Shown here one piece after another: positions 9,382-17,833 of a stretch of 64,000 nucleotides of DNA. The DNA is taken from contig NZ_NPBD01000018.1 of assembly GCF_002272745.1 (NCBI RefSeq), positions 1 to 64,000 of the forward strand. The letters run 5' to 3'. Numbering within the stretch: the stretch's first letter is position 1; each line of letters begins with the position of its first letter. Below the pieces are notes generated by a model. It ran no database searches, was not told the DNA's origin, and saw nothing but the letters and a program-made list of their open reading frames with translations. Source of the DNA: Terribacillus saccharophilus. GTDB taxonomy: Bacteria; Bacillota; Bacilli; Bacillales; Amphibacillaceae. The position numbers were made by a program, and so were the translations under genes.

Positions 9382-9632
9382 TTATTGCATATATACGGCT
9401 TGCGTAATCAGCAAGTCCTCGATTCCGTATTTACCGTCTGTACGCCGAGCCCTGATTTACGGATACCTGTGTGATATCCTTGAACGGCTTCTTGGTTCTC
9501 ACGGTTCACATAGGTTTCCCCGTACTTGAGCTCATTGATTACTTTCATCGCTTCATTTAGATCATCTGTATAGATAGAAGAAGAAAGACCATAGTCTGTG
9601 TCACTATCCATTTCCATGGCTTCTCCAGGCTT
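9382..9632 (-). pseudogene. Remnant of an aldehyde dehydrogenase (C-terminal end, frameshifted)
   Basis: Minus-strand reading gives the C-terminal signature of lactaldehyde/aldehyde dehydrogenases: DTDYGLSSSIYT, then GETYVNRENQEAVQGYH, then RKSGLG. At about 9446-9450 one base is missing; shifting frame gives TDGKYGIEDLLITQ ending AVYMQ and a stop at 9382-9384, the expected family terminus. Everything upstream of about 9632, including the catalytic Cys and the NAD-binding domain, is absent. So roughly 80 of about 480 residues remain. It probably adjoined acsA in a C2-metabolism cluster before a deletion (inference). Confidence 0.82.
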
Positions 9633-9792
9633 ATAAATGTAACGATCGGCTATTTCTATGAGCCAACTATCCTAACAAACGTCAAGCATGACTAGTCTAT
9701 TATTAAAGAAGAAATCTTCGGTCCAGTCGGCTTTCATCCTCCTCTATTCATTCCTGATAGTTGTTTTCCACCGTAAAAGAAGGGACAAACAC

Positions 9793-9828
9793 AAAAAGGT
9801 CTGCTCTTTGAAAGAGCAGACCTTTTTC
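9793..9828. terminator. Orphan bidirectional terminator
   Basis: A perfect 16- to 17-bp palindromic stem (AAAAGGTCTGCTCTTT and complement) has T-runs on both sides. No intact gene ends here on either strand, which fits loss of a neighbouring gene together with most of the aldehyde dehydrogenase. Apart from this hairpin, 9633-9911 shows nothing recognisable. Confidence 0.75.
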
Positions 9829-9911
9829 TTACACTTAGCAGATTAGTGGTATGGGGGATACCTGATACCACTATACCCATCTGTACAATAAATAAACATT
9901 AATTTGAAAAA

Positions 9912-9936
9912 GTTTATAAGTTTTTATAGCGGGAAC
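9912..9936 (+). promoter_or_regulatory. SigB-type promoter of csbD
   Basis: -35 GTTTAT (9912-9917), a 13-base spacer and -10 GGGAAC (9931-9936) resemble the SigB consensus GTTTAA-N12-15-GGGWAW. B. subtilis csbD is a SigB-dependent gene. Confidence 0.6.
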
Positions 9937-9975
9937 AGCATAATATAGCAATTTTCATAAAGGAGTGGATTACAA

Positions 9976-10167
9976 ATGGCTGAAAACAAACAAAGTCTAG
10001 GCGACAAAGTAAAAGGTGCCGTATCAAAAACAAAAGGTGAAGCAAAAGATCAAATCGGTAACGCAAAAAATGACAAAGGAATGCAAGCAGACGGCAAGAA
10101 AGACAAAGCAAAAGGAAATCTTCAAGATACTGCTGGTAAACTAAAAGAAAATTATGACCGTCACTAA
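9976..10167 (+). CDS. csbD: CsbD family stress protein
   Basis: A 63-residue, very hydrophilic, Lys/Asp/Gly-rich protein made of the CsbD repeats (DKVKGAVSKTKGEAKDQIG and a second KDKAKGNLQD block). CsbD-like proteins are abundant general-stress proteins, largely unstructured or helical; the molecular role is unclear. A good AAAGGAGTGG ribosome site and a SigB-type promoter lie upstream. Downstream, 10174-10209 can form a hairpin without a T-run, and the strong hairpin at 10297-10330 is the likely transcript end. Confidence 0.9.
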   Translation: MAENKQSLGDKVKGAVSKTKGEAKDQIGNAKNDKGMQADGKKDKAKGNLQDTAGKLKENYDRH

Positions 10168-10296
10168 GAAAGAGCCTATCCTTTTGTCAGATAAACTGAC
10201 AGGATAGGAGGGGAACTTGGGAAAGTAAGATCAGGACCCAATTTCGGCAGATTTCGTGCTACACTTAATTCATGATTTCCCCTAAATTTCTAACGC

Positions 10297-10330
10297 AAAA
10301 TGGCTGCCAAATCGGCAGCCATTTTTGTTT
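10297..10330. terminator. Bidirectional terminator between csbD and cwlC
   Basis: AAAATGGCTGCC and its complement flank a four- to five-base loop. T-rich tails occur on both strands. It serves the plus-strand csbD and the minus-strand amidase. Confidence 0.85.
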
Positions 10331-11085
10331 TAGACAAGTTCCACATATTGCGGATTCGCTGTAATATAGTTTCCGCTCTTCAGCTTATACATAGTAGAAC
10401 CATCGACAGTCAATGTCTCCACTACTGTAAATACTTCTCCTTGACTTACTGTACCAGCGCGCGCATTCCAATCTGGTGCATCATAATAGTATAGAGATGC
10501 TGCCTTCACTCGAATTAAGAAGGTTGCACCTGAACCCGATTTCTTCGTTAAACCAAGTGCTTTCTCCAAGCCATTTACATGACCTCGCGCCACATTCTGA
10601 ATCCAAGAATTAGATTTCATCTTCGCCGCATCGGCACTGTTATCAATAAATCCATTTTCTGTCAGGACAGCAGGCATATTTGTCTCCCGAAGTACGTGGA
10701 AATTCGCCTTTTTCCTGCCGCGATCCGACATCCCATTCAGCTTCATGACTTCTTCGTGAATTCGTGCTCGCATTATCCCTGTTGCAGAGCTATCCGATAA
10801 TGTGGAATAGATGAAATCCTCGTAACCAGTCCCTCCGCCAGCATTGATATGGATGCTGAGGAAGAAATCAGCGCCCCAAGCATTAGCATCATTCGTACGC
10901 TGAGTAAGAGATGGGAAAGTATCTCCTGTTCGGGACATACGAACCTCTGCATTTTCATATTCCAACTGCAAGATATTACGAATCGATGTTCCAATTGCCA
11001 ACACCACATTCTTCTCTTGAATCCCGTTTGCTGTTGCTCCCGGATCTGACCCTCCGTGACCTGGATCTACATAAATTTTCACCAT
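10330..11085 (-). CDS. cwlC: N-acetylmuramoyl-L-alanine amidase, CwlC-like
   Basis: A 251-residue Amidase_3 zinc enzyme. The zinc ligands are His10 (VDPGHGG), Glu24 and His79 (SIHINAG), with catalytic Glu143 (LTENGF). The catalytic domain spans about 1-178. It is followed by a short SH3-like tail (about 186-251) rather than the SPOR repeats of B. subtilis CwlC. There is no signal peptide, as in CwlC and CwlH, which are made in the mother cell and digest its wall at the end of sporulation. The strong N-terminal match to CwlC supports this; a prophage endolysin is a weaker alternative because no phage genes are near. Confidence 0.8.
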   Translation of the reverse strand: MVKIYVDPGHGGSDPGATANGIQEKNVVLAIGTSIRNILQLEYENAEVRMSRTGDTFPSLTQRTNDANAWGADFFLSIHINAGGGTGYEDFIYSTLSDSSATGIMRARIHEEVMKLNGMSDRGRKKANFHVLRETNMPAVLTENGFIDNSADAAKMKSNSWIQNVARGHVNGLEKALGLTKKSGSGATFLIRVKAASLYYYDAPDWNARAGTVSQGEVFTVVETLTVDGSTMYKLKSGNYITANPQYVELV

Positions 11086-11121
11086 TCGACCATCTCCCTT
11101 TCTTTTTTTGACTGCTTATAG

Positions 11122-11130
11122 TACCTTATG
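11122..11130 (-). promoter_or_regulatory. Possible sigmaK -10 element of cwlC
   Basis: On the minus strand, CATAAGGTA matches the sigmaK -10 pattern CATANNNTA, 37 bases before the amidase start. No convincing -35 was seen. CwlC of B. subtilis is sigmaK-dependent. Confidence 0.35.
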
Positions 11131-11276
11131 CAGCCTTGTACTAGATAAAAGCGGTTGGTGTCACAATTTCACAACCCATTCTGTATCTATTATCGAAAGA
11201 TAGGCCTCAATCGTGTTATTCGTTCATAAAAACAAACCAGTTAGACACACTAACAGAACAAGAGAGGTGATCGGTG

Positions 11277-12758
11277 ATGTTTCCTTGGCAGAAGAAAAAA
11301 AAGACAGAGGCAGTGGCAAAGCAGAAAAACACTAAGATATCCAGAAGCTTGAAAGAGAATGTGGCCTATCTTGAAGAACAATATTTATATGGGACTAACT
11401 TTGATTTCAACTCTAAGGAACTTCGAGGATCAACTGGAAGATACCACCTATTCTACTATTCCACAATCATTGATACGAAACAGTTAAACGAGCATATCGT
11501 GACACCTTTGCTTGAAACAAAAAGGGATATTCCAGTGCCACGGATCGTTACATTATCCAGTCTAAGTTCTGTGAAGAATATGGATGAAGTGGAGAAAGGC
11601 CTTAGTGCGGGCTGTGTCATCATTTTCAAAGAAGGAATGAGCGAAGCATTCGAAGCAAAAATCGATGACTTTAAACACCGCGCAGTGGAAAAGCCAGAGA
11701 ATGAAAAAACCGTTAAGGGACCAAAAGAATCCTTTACGGAATCTTTACCAGTAAACATATCTATCTTTCGAAAGCAGATACCTTCCAAAGATCTGATTGT
11801 CGAAAATATCAGCATCGATTCAAGACCCACAATGCCTGTATCGTTGGTTTATGCACGTGATCTAGTCAACGAGGAAATACTTGAGAATATCAAAAAGCGT
11901 ATCAAGAAGATTACAGCCAGCAATATCCGAAATATTGAGATATTAGAGCAGTTTCTGGAGGAAAGACCTGCTTCCCTGTTTCCTACGATGCTATATACAG
12001 AACGTCCAGATAATGCAGGTAACTATATTATGGAAGGCTATGTGGCAATCATTATGGAGAATTCCTCCTCTTGTCTGATTGCCCCTATCACTATCTGGTC
12101 TTTCTTCCATTCACCAGAGGATAGATATTTGAGATGGGCTTTTGGAAACTTTAGCCGACTAGTACGCGCTATCGCATATTTCATTACATTATTTGTTTCT
12201 GCAACTTATGTAGCTATTACGAATTATCACAGCCAGCTTATCCCGATTGATCTGCTGCTAGCTATAGCATCAAGCAGAGAACGAGTTCCGCTGCCAATTG
12301 TATTCGAAATCCTGTTGATGGAAGTAGCTTTTGAATTAATCAGGGAAGCAGGAATTCGCATCCCTTCTCCGCTCGGACCCACTATCGGAATTGTTGGAGC
12401 ATTGATTCTCGGTCAAGCGGCAGTAGAAGCAAATATTGTCAGTCCTATAGTCGTTATAATCGTGGCTTTAAGCGGGTTGTCCTCGTTTGCTGCCGCTAAC
12501 TACAGTATCAATCATACATTACGAATTTCCCGCTTTCTTTTCATTTTTGCAGCCAGTATGTATGGACTGCTTAGCCTTTTAGGAGCTATATTGCTTTGGG
12601 TAGCGTATGTCGTGTCGATCAATTCCTTTGGTGTCAGCTATTTCTCACCTGCTACCCCATCAAACCGATCACCAAGGGACACGTTCTTCCGCATGATACT
12701 AAAAAAAGAAAAATGGAGGCCTGGATTCCTGAATCCGAAAGACTGGGATAAACAATGA
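11277..12758 (+). CDS. Spore germinant receptor subunit A (GerA/GerKA family)
   Basis: A GerAA-family protein of 493 residues: a hydrophilic N-terminal domain (to about 290) with a Lys-rich start, then about five to six membrane segments (about 295-455, including SYFSPATP after the last) and a short basic tail. A subunits form the oligomeric channel of nutrient receptors in the inner spore membrane. The ATG at 11277 is preferred to the preceding GTG because AGAGAGGTGA then has six-base spacing. It heads a four-gene operon of A, B, C and a small D gene. Which germinant it senses cannot be told. sigmaG control is expected, but no promoter was recognised. Confidence 0.9.
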   Translation: MFPWQKKKKTEAVAKQKNTKISRSLKENVAYLEEQYLYGTNFDFNSKELRGSTGRYHLFYYSTIIDTKQLNEHIVTPLLETKRDIPVPRIVTLSSLSSVKNMDEVEKGLSAGCVIIFKEGMSEAFEAKIDDFKHRAVEKPENEKTVKGPKESFTESLPVNISIFRKQIPSKDLIVENISIDSRPTMPVSLVYARDLVNEEILENIKKRIKKITASNIRNIEILEQFLEERPASLFPTMLYTERPDNAGNYIMEGYVAIIMENSSSCLIAPITIWSFFHSPEDRYLRWAFGNFSRLVRAIAYFITLFVSATYVAITNYHSQLIPIDLLLAIASSRERVPLPIVFEILLMEVAFELIREAGIRIPSPLGPTIGIVGALILGQAAVEANIVSPIVVIIVALSGLSSFAAANYSINHTLRISRFLFIFAASMYGLLSLLGAILLWVAYVVSINSFGVSYFSPATPSNRSPRDTFFRMILKKEKWRPGFLNPKDWDKQ

Positions 12759-12770
12759 AAGGAGGATACC

Positions 12771-13862
12771 ATGATGGAGCTCAATAAAAAACCATTACGG
12801 ATACGTGAGCTTACAGCGATGATTTTCATGATAATTGGCCTAAAGGGCGGTGATACCACACCAGCCCTCTTCGCTGATCATGCTCAGAATGCCATATGGA
12901 TTGTTCCGATCATCTCCTTCCTATTTCTATTAGGTCCATTCCTGATTCTCATGCACCTGCTTAAAAAATATAAAAATTATAATTTAATTGAGCTCATTTT
13001 CCACCTAATTGGAAAGAAAGCAGGCACCTTGCTTGCCTTATTGCTATTCACTTGTGGTTTCATCGCCATGTTTACAGACATGCGCAATGTCATGGAAGAA
13101 ATCAATTATCTTTATTTCCCGAATTCCCCAACACTCGTTATTTACGTTATCTTCCTCACTATATGTATACTAGTTGCTAACAAAGGGTTGGAAACGATAG
13201 GCAGCTTGGCGTGGGCACTGCTTCCGGTAATTATTGTCACAATCATTGCAGTGATATTCGTGGACTTGAAAGAAGCTGTACTGGTACGCATTTTCCCTCT
13301 ATTCGGAGGAGGAGTAGGAACAGTTCTTTTCGAGGGAATCTCCAAATCAGCTGCCTTTTTGGAGATATTTTTAATAACGATTGCGTATCAGTCTTTTCAT
13401 CAAACAAAATATTTTCACAGCGGTATTTATTTAGGAGGGAGTCTCTCTTTTATGCTTATCGTCTCCTTTTATGCCGTATATGCGATGCTGTTCGATTATA
13501 ACTCAATCAATAATATTGCTTTTCTCTATCAAGAAGCGACGGAAATCGTAGCCCTTGGACATTTCTTCACGAATATCAGCACGCTTTTTATGGTCGGCTG
13601 GATGTTCTCAAACTTCTTGCGATTTATAATCTTCCTTTATTTGATTTGCTGGATCTTTGGAGCAATCTTTGAAATTAAACGGTTTGAAGGATTGCTGCTA
13701 CCTATCGGATTCATTGCCATGATACTTTCACTCATTCCGCCTAGTTTTGTTGTAAATGAGATGTTTTTCAGAGAAAGAAGTCTGCAAATTATGACGCCCA
13801 TCTTCTTCCTTTTTCCTTTTCTGTTATGGGTAGCATCTTACTGGAAGGATAGAAAAAAATGA
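12771..13862 (+). CDS. Spore germinant receptor subunit B (GerAB/GerKB permease)
   Basis: A 363-residue integral membrane protein with about ten membrane segments, of the GerAB/spore germination permease family within the APC superfamily. B subunits bind the germinant; the LKGGDTTPA loop after segment 1 and the helix-breaking region near GGGVGTVLFEGISKSAAFLE are typical. It starts 12 bases after the A subunit with AAGGAGG and overlaps the C gene by four bases (ATGA), so the three are translationally coupled. Confidence 0.92.
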   Translation: MMELNKKPLRIRELTAMIFMIIGLKGGDTTPALFADHAQNAIWIVPIISFLFLLGPFLILMHLLKKYKNYNLIELIFHLIGKKAGTLLALLLFTCGFIAMFTDMRNVMEEINYLYFPNSPTLVIYVIFLTICILVANKGLETIGSLAWALLPVIIVTIIAVIFVDLKEAVLVRIFPLFGGGVGTVLFEGISKSAAFLEIFLITIAYQSFHQTKYFHSGIYLGGSLSFMLIVSFYAVYAMLFDYNSINNIAFLYQEATEIVALGHFFTNISTLFMVGWMFSNFLRFIIFLYLICWIFGAIFEIKRFEGLLLPIGFIAMILSLIPPSFVVNEMFFRERSLQIMTPIFFLFPFLLWVASYWKDRKK

Positions 13863-15103
13863 AGAAATTACTCATTTTTATGCTGCTTTTACAGACGGCT
13901 GTCCTTTTGAGTGGCTGCTATGACCGTAAAGAACTAGAAGAGCAGGCATACGTCATCAGTATAGGGGTTGATATGACAGAGAGTGAAGATGTATTCCGAT
14001 TCACATTTGAAATTGCCAACCCTGAAGTAGGCAGTGCTGTTTCAAGTCCTTCTACTCAAGAGCCAGTCCAAGAGGTAGTCAGTGTTTTAGGTACCGACTT
14101 TCTTTCGGCAACGAGTGCTGCCAATGTATCAGTTGCAAAGGAAATTTCACTGGATCAAGTACGTGTTGTAATTGTGTCCGAGAAACTGGCTCGTTCCAAG
14201 AAGTTTATCCATTTGATGCAAACAGCACCAAGCATTATCGATTTGAAACTTAATTCACAGTTGGTTATCAGTAAGGAGAAGGCTGAGGAATTTATAAGAA
14301 CTAATAAACCAAAACTGGAATCCCGCCCGCACAAATATTTTCAATATATGCTTGATCGAGCCAAAGAAACCGGCGTTATCCCAGAGGCACCATTGGTCCG
14401 GTTCTTCCAGATTACCGAAGGCGATGCAGATCTCTTTCTTGCACCATTTGCTACTACGAAAAAAGATCCTAAAGAAGAGTACGGTGCAGAAGACAATTAC
14501 AAAGCTGGTGAAGTAAACATTAAGGGCGGAAACTCGACCCAATTCATTGGATCAGCAGTGTTTAAGGAAGGTCAGATGATTGATATATTGACAGGAGAAG
14601 AGACGCGCTTCTCCTTGATGTTGGATACAACGCTGCCCCAGCAAGATATCATAGCGAATTACACAGATCCATTAAGACCTGGTTTCGATTTGGCAGCTCG
14701 TGTACAAGCGGACAAAGTAAAAGTAAAAATTGACTATAAACCTACAGGCAAGACAAATATCGATGTGTATGTAAGTATGCATATGAATATCTTTGCAGTA
14801 CCAAGCACTCAAAATTATATGATCAATTCGAAAAACAGGAACATCCTGCATGCTTCTCTGCAAAAACAATTGCAAGAAGAAGGAGAAAAATTCATCAAGA
14901 AAACACAGGAGAAATATAAGCTGGAACCCTTCTATTGGTCCCTGCACATCAGAAGCAAGTTCCTTACAATCAAGGACTATGAAAAGGCAGACTGGGCGAA
15001 CAAGATTTATCCGAATGCCAATGTAAGGTTGCATGTTAAGGTTAGAAGCCTGGAGTTTGGTAAGTTATTGCGGGAATCTGATTTAAGAAAGGTGCGGGAT
15101 TGA
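13859..15103 (+). CDS. Spore germinant receptor subunit C (Ger(x)C lipoprotein)
   Basis: A 414-residue Ger(x)C-family lipoprotein. The signal peptide ends in the lipobox LLSGC with acylated Cys20, followed by the conserved YDRKELEE segment. The three-domain soluble part sits outside the inner spore membrane and is needed for assembly of the receptor. It overlaps the B gene by four bases, and its stop overlaps the start of the small D gene by one base. Overall length is typical for the family (about 370-415). Confidence 0.93.
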   Translation: MKKLLIFMLLLQTAVLLSGCYDRKELEEQAYVISIGVDMTESEDVFRFTFEIANPEVGSAVSSPSTQEPVQEVVSVLGTDFLSATSAANVSVAKEISLDQVRVVIVSEKLARSKKFIHLMQTAPSIIDLKLNSQLVISKEKAEEFIRTNKPKLESRPHKYFQYMLDRAKETGVIPEAPLVRFFQITEGDADLFLAPFATTKKDPKEEYGAEDNYKAGEVNIKGGNSTQFIGSAVFKEGQMIDILTGEETRFSLMLDTTLPQQDIIANYTDPLRPGFDLAARVQADKVKVKIDYKPTGKTNIDVYVSMHMNIFAVPSTQNYMINSKNRNILHASLQKQLQEEGEKFIKKTQEKYKLEPFYWSLHIRSKFLTIKDYEKADWANKIYPNANVRLHVKVRSLEFGKLLRESDLRKVRD

Positions 15104-15264
15104 TGCAGATTTTCTATATGACGCTCATGGTACTCTTTGTCACTGGCTATACTTGTTTGTTTTGCTACTCGCTTTATAAGTCCAATAATAAAAAAGGAAT
15201 GATAGCTGTAATCTGCTTAATCATTTTGGTTATCGTAAGTCCCTTCCTGCTTTATAAATTCTAA
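15103..15264 (+). CDS. Small two-helix germinant receptor D subunit
   Basis: A 53-residue ORF beginning at ATG 15103, which shares its A with the TGA stop of the C subunit. It has two hydrophobic helices (about residues 3-24 and 33-51) split by the polar turn KSNNKK. Small two-helix D proteins encoded at the ends of ger operons are known in Bacillus species and modulate germination, so size, topology and position all agree. The stop-start overlap supports translation. It is shorter than the usual 60-75 residues of D proteins. Confidence 0.72.
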   Translation: MQIFYMTLMVLFVTGYTCLFCYSLYKSNNKKGMIAVICLIILVIVSPFLLYKF

Positions 15265-15297
15265 AAAAGCCACAGCCCCTACCAGGCTGTGGCTTAA
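15262..15297. terminator. Terminator between ger operon and tRNA-Arg
   Basis: GCCACAGCC (15269-15277) pairs with GGCTGTGGC (15285-15293). On the minus strand it is followed by six T, so it mainly ends the tRNA-Arg transcript; the plus-strand tail is weak. Confidence 0.8.
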
Positions 15298-15310
15298 ACT
15301 ATATTTCGGA

Positions 15311-15383
15311 CGGCCCCGGCAAGATTCGAACTTGCGACACACGGTTTAGGAAACCGATGCTCTATCCCCTGAGCTACGGAGCC
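15311..15383 (-). tRNA. tRNA-Arg(CCU)
   Basis: A 73-nt cloverleaf on the minus strand: acceptor GGCTCCG with CGGGGCC, D-arm GCTC/GAGC, anticodon loop TTCCTAA giving anticodon CCU, and T-arm GCAAG-TTCGAAT-CTTGC. The 27-43 pair of the anticodon stem is a T-T mismatch. The discriminator is G, and CCA is not encoded. It reads AGG codons. Confidence 0.93.
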
Positions 15384-15533
15384 ACGACATACTATATTAT
15401 AACTGAATCGACAAAGCTTGCAAAGTCTGTCGCTTTTTCCACTAGTTTCTTCCTTCACTATATCGAAGCTTGAGACCTTCTATGGTAAACTATATTTATT
15501 TGCCATACAACGTTTGAGTTTGGAGGATACATC

Positions 15534-16175
15534 ATGTACGAGCTGCCCTTTATTGCAGTGGAAGGTCCAATTGGTGTCGGAAAGACATCATTGGCTAAAA
15601 AAATTGCGGATCACTTTCAGTATGCGTTGCTGAAGGAGATCGTAGAAGAAAACCCGTTCCTAGGCAAGTTCTATGAAAATATCGAGGAATGGAGCTTTCA
15701 GCTGGAAATGTTCTTTTTGACGAACCGCTACAAACAGCTGAATGATATTCGTAAGGATTATCTTTCCCAGAATCAGCCGGTAGTCGCAGATTATCATATC
15801 GCAAAGAATATGATTTTTGCCCAGCGTACACTTGCTGCACCGGAGTTTGATAAATACAGCAAGATCTTCTCTATTCTGACAGAGGATATCGCGCTGCCAA
15901 ATATGGTCATCTATTTGGATGCCAGTTTGGAAACATTACTTGAACGGATCGAAATGCGTGACCGAAAAGCGGAACAGCATATCAAGCCGGATTACTTGAA
16001 GCAATTGTCTGCTGATTACCAGACCTTCATGGATCGTTTCGAACAAGACAACCCGCACATACCTGTACTTCGATTAAGCGGTGATGAGTTGGATTTTGTA
16101 AAGAACGAGCAGGATTGGAAGTATATTTGTGACAGGATCTCCTCTCACTTGGATAAAGGAGTAACATCATCATGA
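15534..16175 (+). CDS. dgk: Deoxyguanosine kinase
   Basis: A 213-residue member of the deoxynucleoside kinase family. The P-loop GPIGVGKTS is at about residues 11-19, the ERIEMRDRK lid-type Arg motif at about residue 140, and a DYHI motif replaces the DRS of its partner. It phosphorylates deoxyguanosine (and related purine deoxynucleosides) for salvage. It overlaps the next kinase gene by four bases, and the pair is the yaaG-yaaF operon of B. subtilis. A candidate promoter (TTGAGA, 17 bases, TATTTA) lies about 65 bases upstream. Confidence 0.92.
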   Translation: MYELPFIAVEGPIGVGKTSLAKKIADHFQYALLKEIVEENPFLGKFYENIEEWSFQLEMFFLTNRYKQLNDIRKDYLSQNQPVVADYHIAKNMIFAQRTLAAPEFDKYSKIFSILTEDIALPNMVIYLDASLETLLERIEMRDRKAEQHIKPDYLKQLSADYQTFMDRFEQDNPHIPVLRLSGDELDFVKNEQDWKYICDRISSHLDKGVTSS

Positions 16176-16855
16176 ACCTTAGAGAGAAATACCATATACC
16201 CGCAGACAGTGTCATTACTATTGCAGGTACAGTAGGTGTCGGAAAATCGACAATGACACATGCGTTATCAGATGCACTGGACTTCCGTACAAGCTTTGAG
16301 AAAGTAGACGGAAATCCTTACTTGGATAAATATTATGCTGACTTTGAACGCTGGAGTTTCCACCTTCAAGTATACTTCCTGGCAGAACGCTTCAAGGAGC
16401 AAAAACGAATCTTCGAATACGGTGGCGGATTCATCCAAGACCGTTCTATTTATGAAGATACAGGAATCTTTGCTAAAATGGCGTTTGAAGAAGGTAATAT
16501 GTCCAAAGTAGATTATGAAACATATCGTTCTCTCTTTGATGCGATGGTTATGACGCCTTACTTCCCTCATCCGGATTTATTGATCTACTTGGAAGGATCC
16601 TTCGATCATATCATCAGCCGAATTAAACAGCGCGGCCGGGAGATGGAACAGCAAACACCAATCAGCTATTGGGAAGAGATGTTCCATCGCTATGAGAAAT
16701 GGATCAATGATTTTAATGCTTGTCCTGTACTTCGAGTGAATATAGCAGACTATGATTTATACAATCCAAATACATCAATTGAACCGATTTTAGAGAAGGT
16801 CGGCCATTTTATCCAGCATTCCCGTAAATGGACATCCCGCCAGCCTTCCAAATAA
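16172..16855 (+). CDS. dck: Deoxyadenosine/deoxycytidine kinase
   Basis: A 227-residue deoxynucleoside kinase, paralogous to dgk next door. The P-loop GTVGVGKST is at about residues 19-27, DRSIYED at about 90 carries the substrate-binding and catalytic residues, and the lid motif is RIKQRGREME. It phosphorylates deoxyadenosine and deoxycytidine. The ATGA overlap with dgk gives translational coupling, and a strong terminator follows directly after the stop. Confidence 0.92.
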   Translation: MNLREKYHIPADSVITIAGTVGVGKSTMTHALSDALDFRTSFEKVDGNPYLDKYYADFERWSFHLQVYFLAERFKEQKRIFEYGGGFIQDRSIYEDTGIFAKMAFEEGNMSKVDYETYRSLFDAMVMTPYFPHPDLLIYLEGSFDHIISRIKQRGREMEQQTPISYWEEMFHRYEKWINDFNACPVLRVNIADYDLYNPNTSIEPILEKVGHFIQHSRKWTSRQPSK

Positions 16856-16886
16856 AAAAAACCGCCATCATAGGCGGTTTTTTTAT
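16853..16886. terminator. Convergent terminator between dck and proC
   Basis: AAAAAAACCGCC and GGCGGTTTTTTT are separated by about six bases. T-runs on both strands serve dck (+) and proC (-). Confidence 0.88.
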
Positions 16887-17704
16887 TTGATGAATGCTTG
16901 TCCCATTTCCTTCGATCGGGCAGCCGCTGCTTTGACACATGCCTGAATAGCTGCTTTGACACCTTGCTCTTCCAGCACACTGATACCCGCTGCAGTCGTG
17001 CCGCCAGCACTGGTGATGTTCGCACGAAGCTGAGCCGGGGTTAGATCTGACTGCTCAAGCATCTTCGCAGCTCCTTTGAAAGTCTGGATCAACAGTTGTT
17101 TGCCTACACTGTCATCCAGACCAACTTGAGAGCTTGCTTCCTCTAACGCTTCCATCATGTAATAAAGATAAGCCGGACCGCTGCCGGAAATGGCAGTGAC
17201 TGCATCCATAGCCTCTTCCTCTACCTCTACAGCCTCTCCAACAGTCTTAAATAGACTGCTAATAACCTTCATCTCCTCACTACCTGCATGTACTCCTGCA
17301 GCGACTGCTGTAGCTGCCTCAAGAATTGTAGCGGAGGTATTAGGCATAGCCCGAACAACCGGCTGATTGGATGGTAGATAGCTTTCCAGAAAAGAAGTGT
17401 GAATTCCTGCCAATATCGATACGACAATTTGTTTTGAATTAAGTTTTGCTGCTTTCAAAGATGATAACGCAGTTTCGGCATCTTTCGGTTTCATTGATAA
17501 AATAATAACGTCTGCATCTTTCAAGAGGTCCGTCTGATTCCGCGTAATCGTTACTCCATATGCTCCATGCAATTCCTGTAACCTCGCATCATTAGCATGA
17601 TTCGTCAGCCATATACTTTTCGCTGGGAGATGCTCTGCTGCGATTAACCCTTTAACGAGCGCTTCCGCCATTGCGCCTGCACCTACAAATGCTATTTTCT
17701 TCAT
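16883..17704 (-). CDS. proC: Pyrroline-5-carboxylate reductase
   Basis: A 273-residue NADPH-dependent reductase for the last step of proline synthesis. The Rossmann motif GAGAMAEAL is at about residues 8-16, RAMPNTSA at about residue 120, and the C-terminal helical domain carries SGSGPAYLYYMMEALEEA and TSAGGTTAAGI. B. subtilis has several paralogues (ProG, ProH, ProI); this sequence alone does not say which it corresponds to. Proline is a major osmoprotectant in this family, so a link to salt tolerance is possible but not shown. A degenerate parS lies just upstream. Confidence 0.93.
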   Translation of the reverse strand: MKKIAFVGAGAMAEALVKGLIAAEHLPAKSIWLTNHANDARLQELHGAYGVTITRNQTDLLKDADVIILSMKPKDAETALSSLKAAKLNSKQIVVSILAGIHTSFLESYLPSNQPVVRAMPNTSATILEAATAVAAGVHAGSEEMKVISSLFKTVGEAVEVEEEAMDAVTAISGSGPAYLYYMMEALEEASSQVGLDDSVGKQLLIQTFKGAAKMLEQSDLTPAQLRANITSAGGTTAAGISVLEEQGVKAAIQACVKAAAARSKEMGQAFIK

Positions 17705-17713
17705 AAATGCCTC

Positions 17714-17729
17714 CGTTCCACGTGAAACA
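17714..17729. other. parS-like site 1
   Basis: CGTTCCACGTGAAACA differs from the parS consensus TGTTTCACGTGAAACA at two positions, one of which (T to C at position 5) is also found in a site near spo0J. It lies in the proC upstream gap, about 20 kb left of oriC. Confidence 0.75.
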
Positions 17730-17767
17730 AGTTTGTAGTATTATCCGATGCTTCTTTTCAGAAGTCA

Positions 17768-17802
17768 ATAAAAAAATCGTTACGGGTTAACCGTAACGAT
17801 TT
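17768..17802 (-). terminator. Terminator of the tRNA-Ser unit
   Basis: A 12-bp perfect stem (AAATCGTTACGG and complement) with loop GTTAA is followed on the minus strand by seven T. Confidence 0.88.
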
Positions 17803-17833
17803 ATGTATATTAATTTTATATGTTTGTAAAATA

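Noticed and set aside
10174-10209. csbD terminator in the first downstream hairpin
   Set aside because: The stem is fair but no T-run follows; the hairpin at 10297-10330 is a better terminator.
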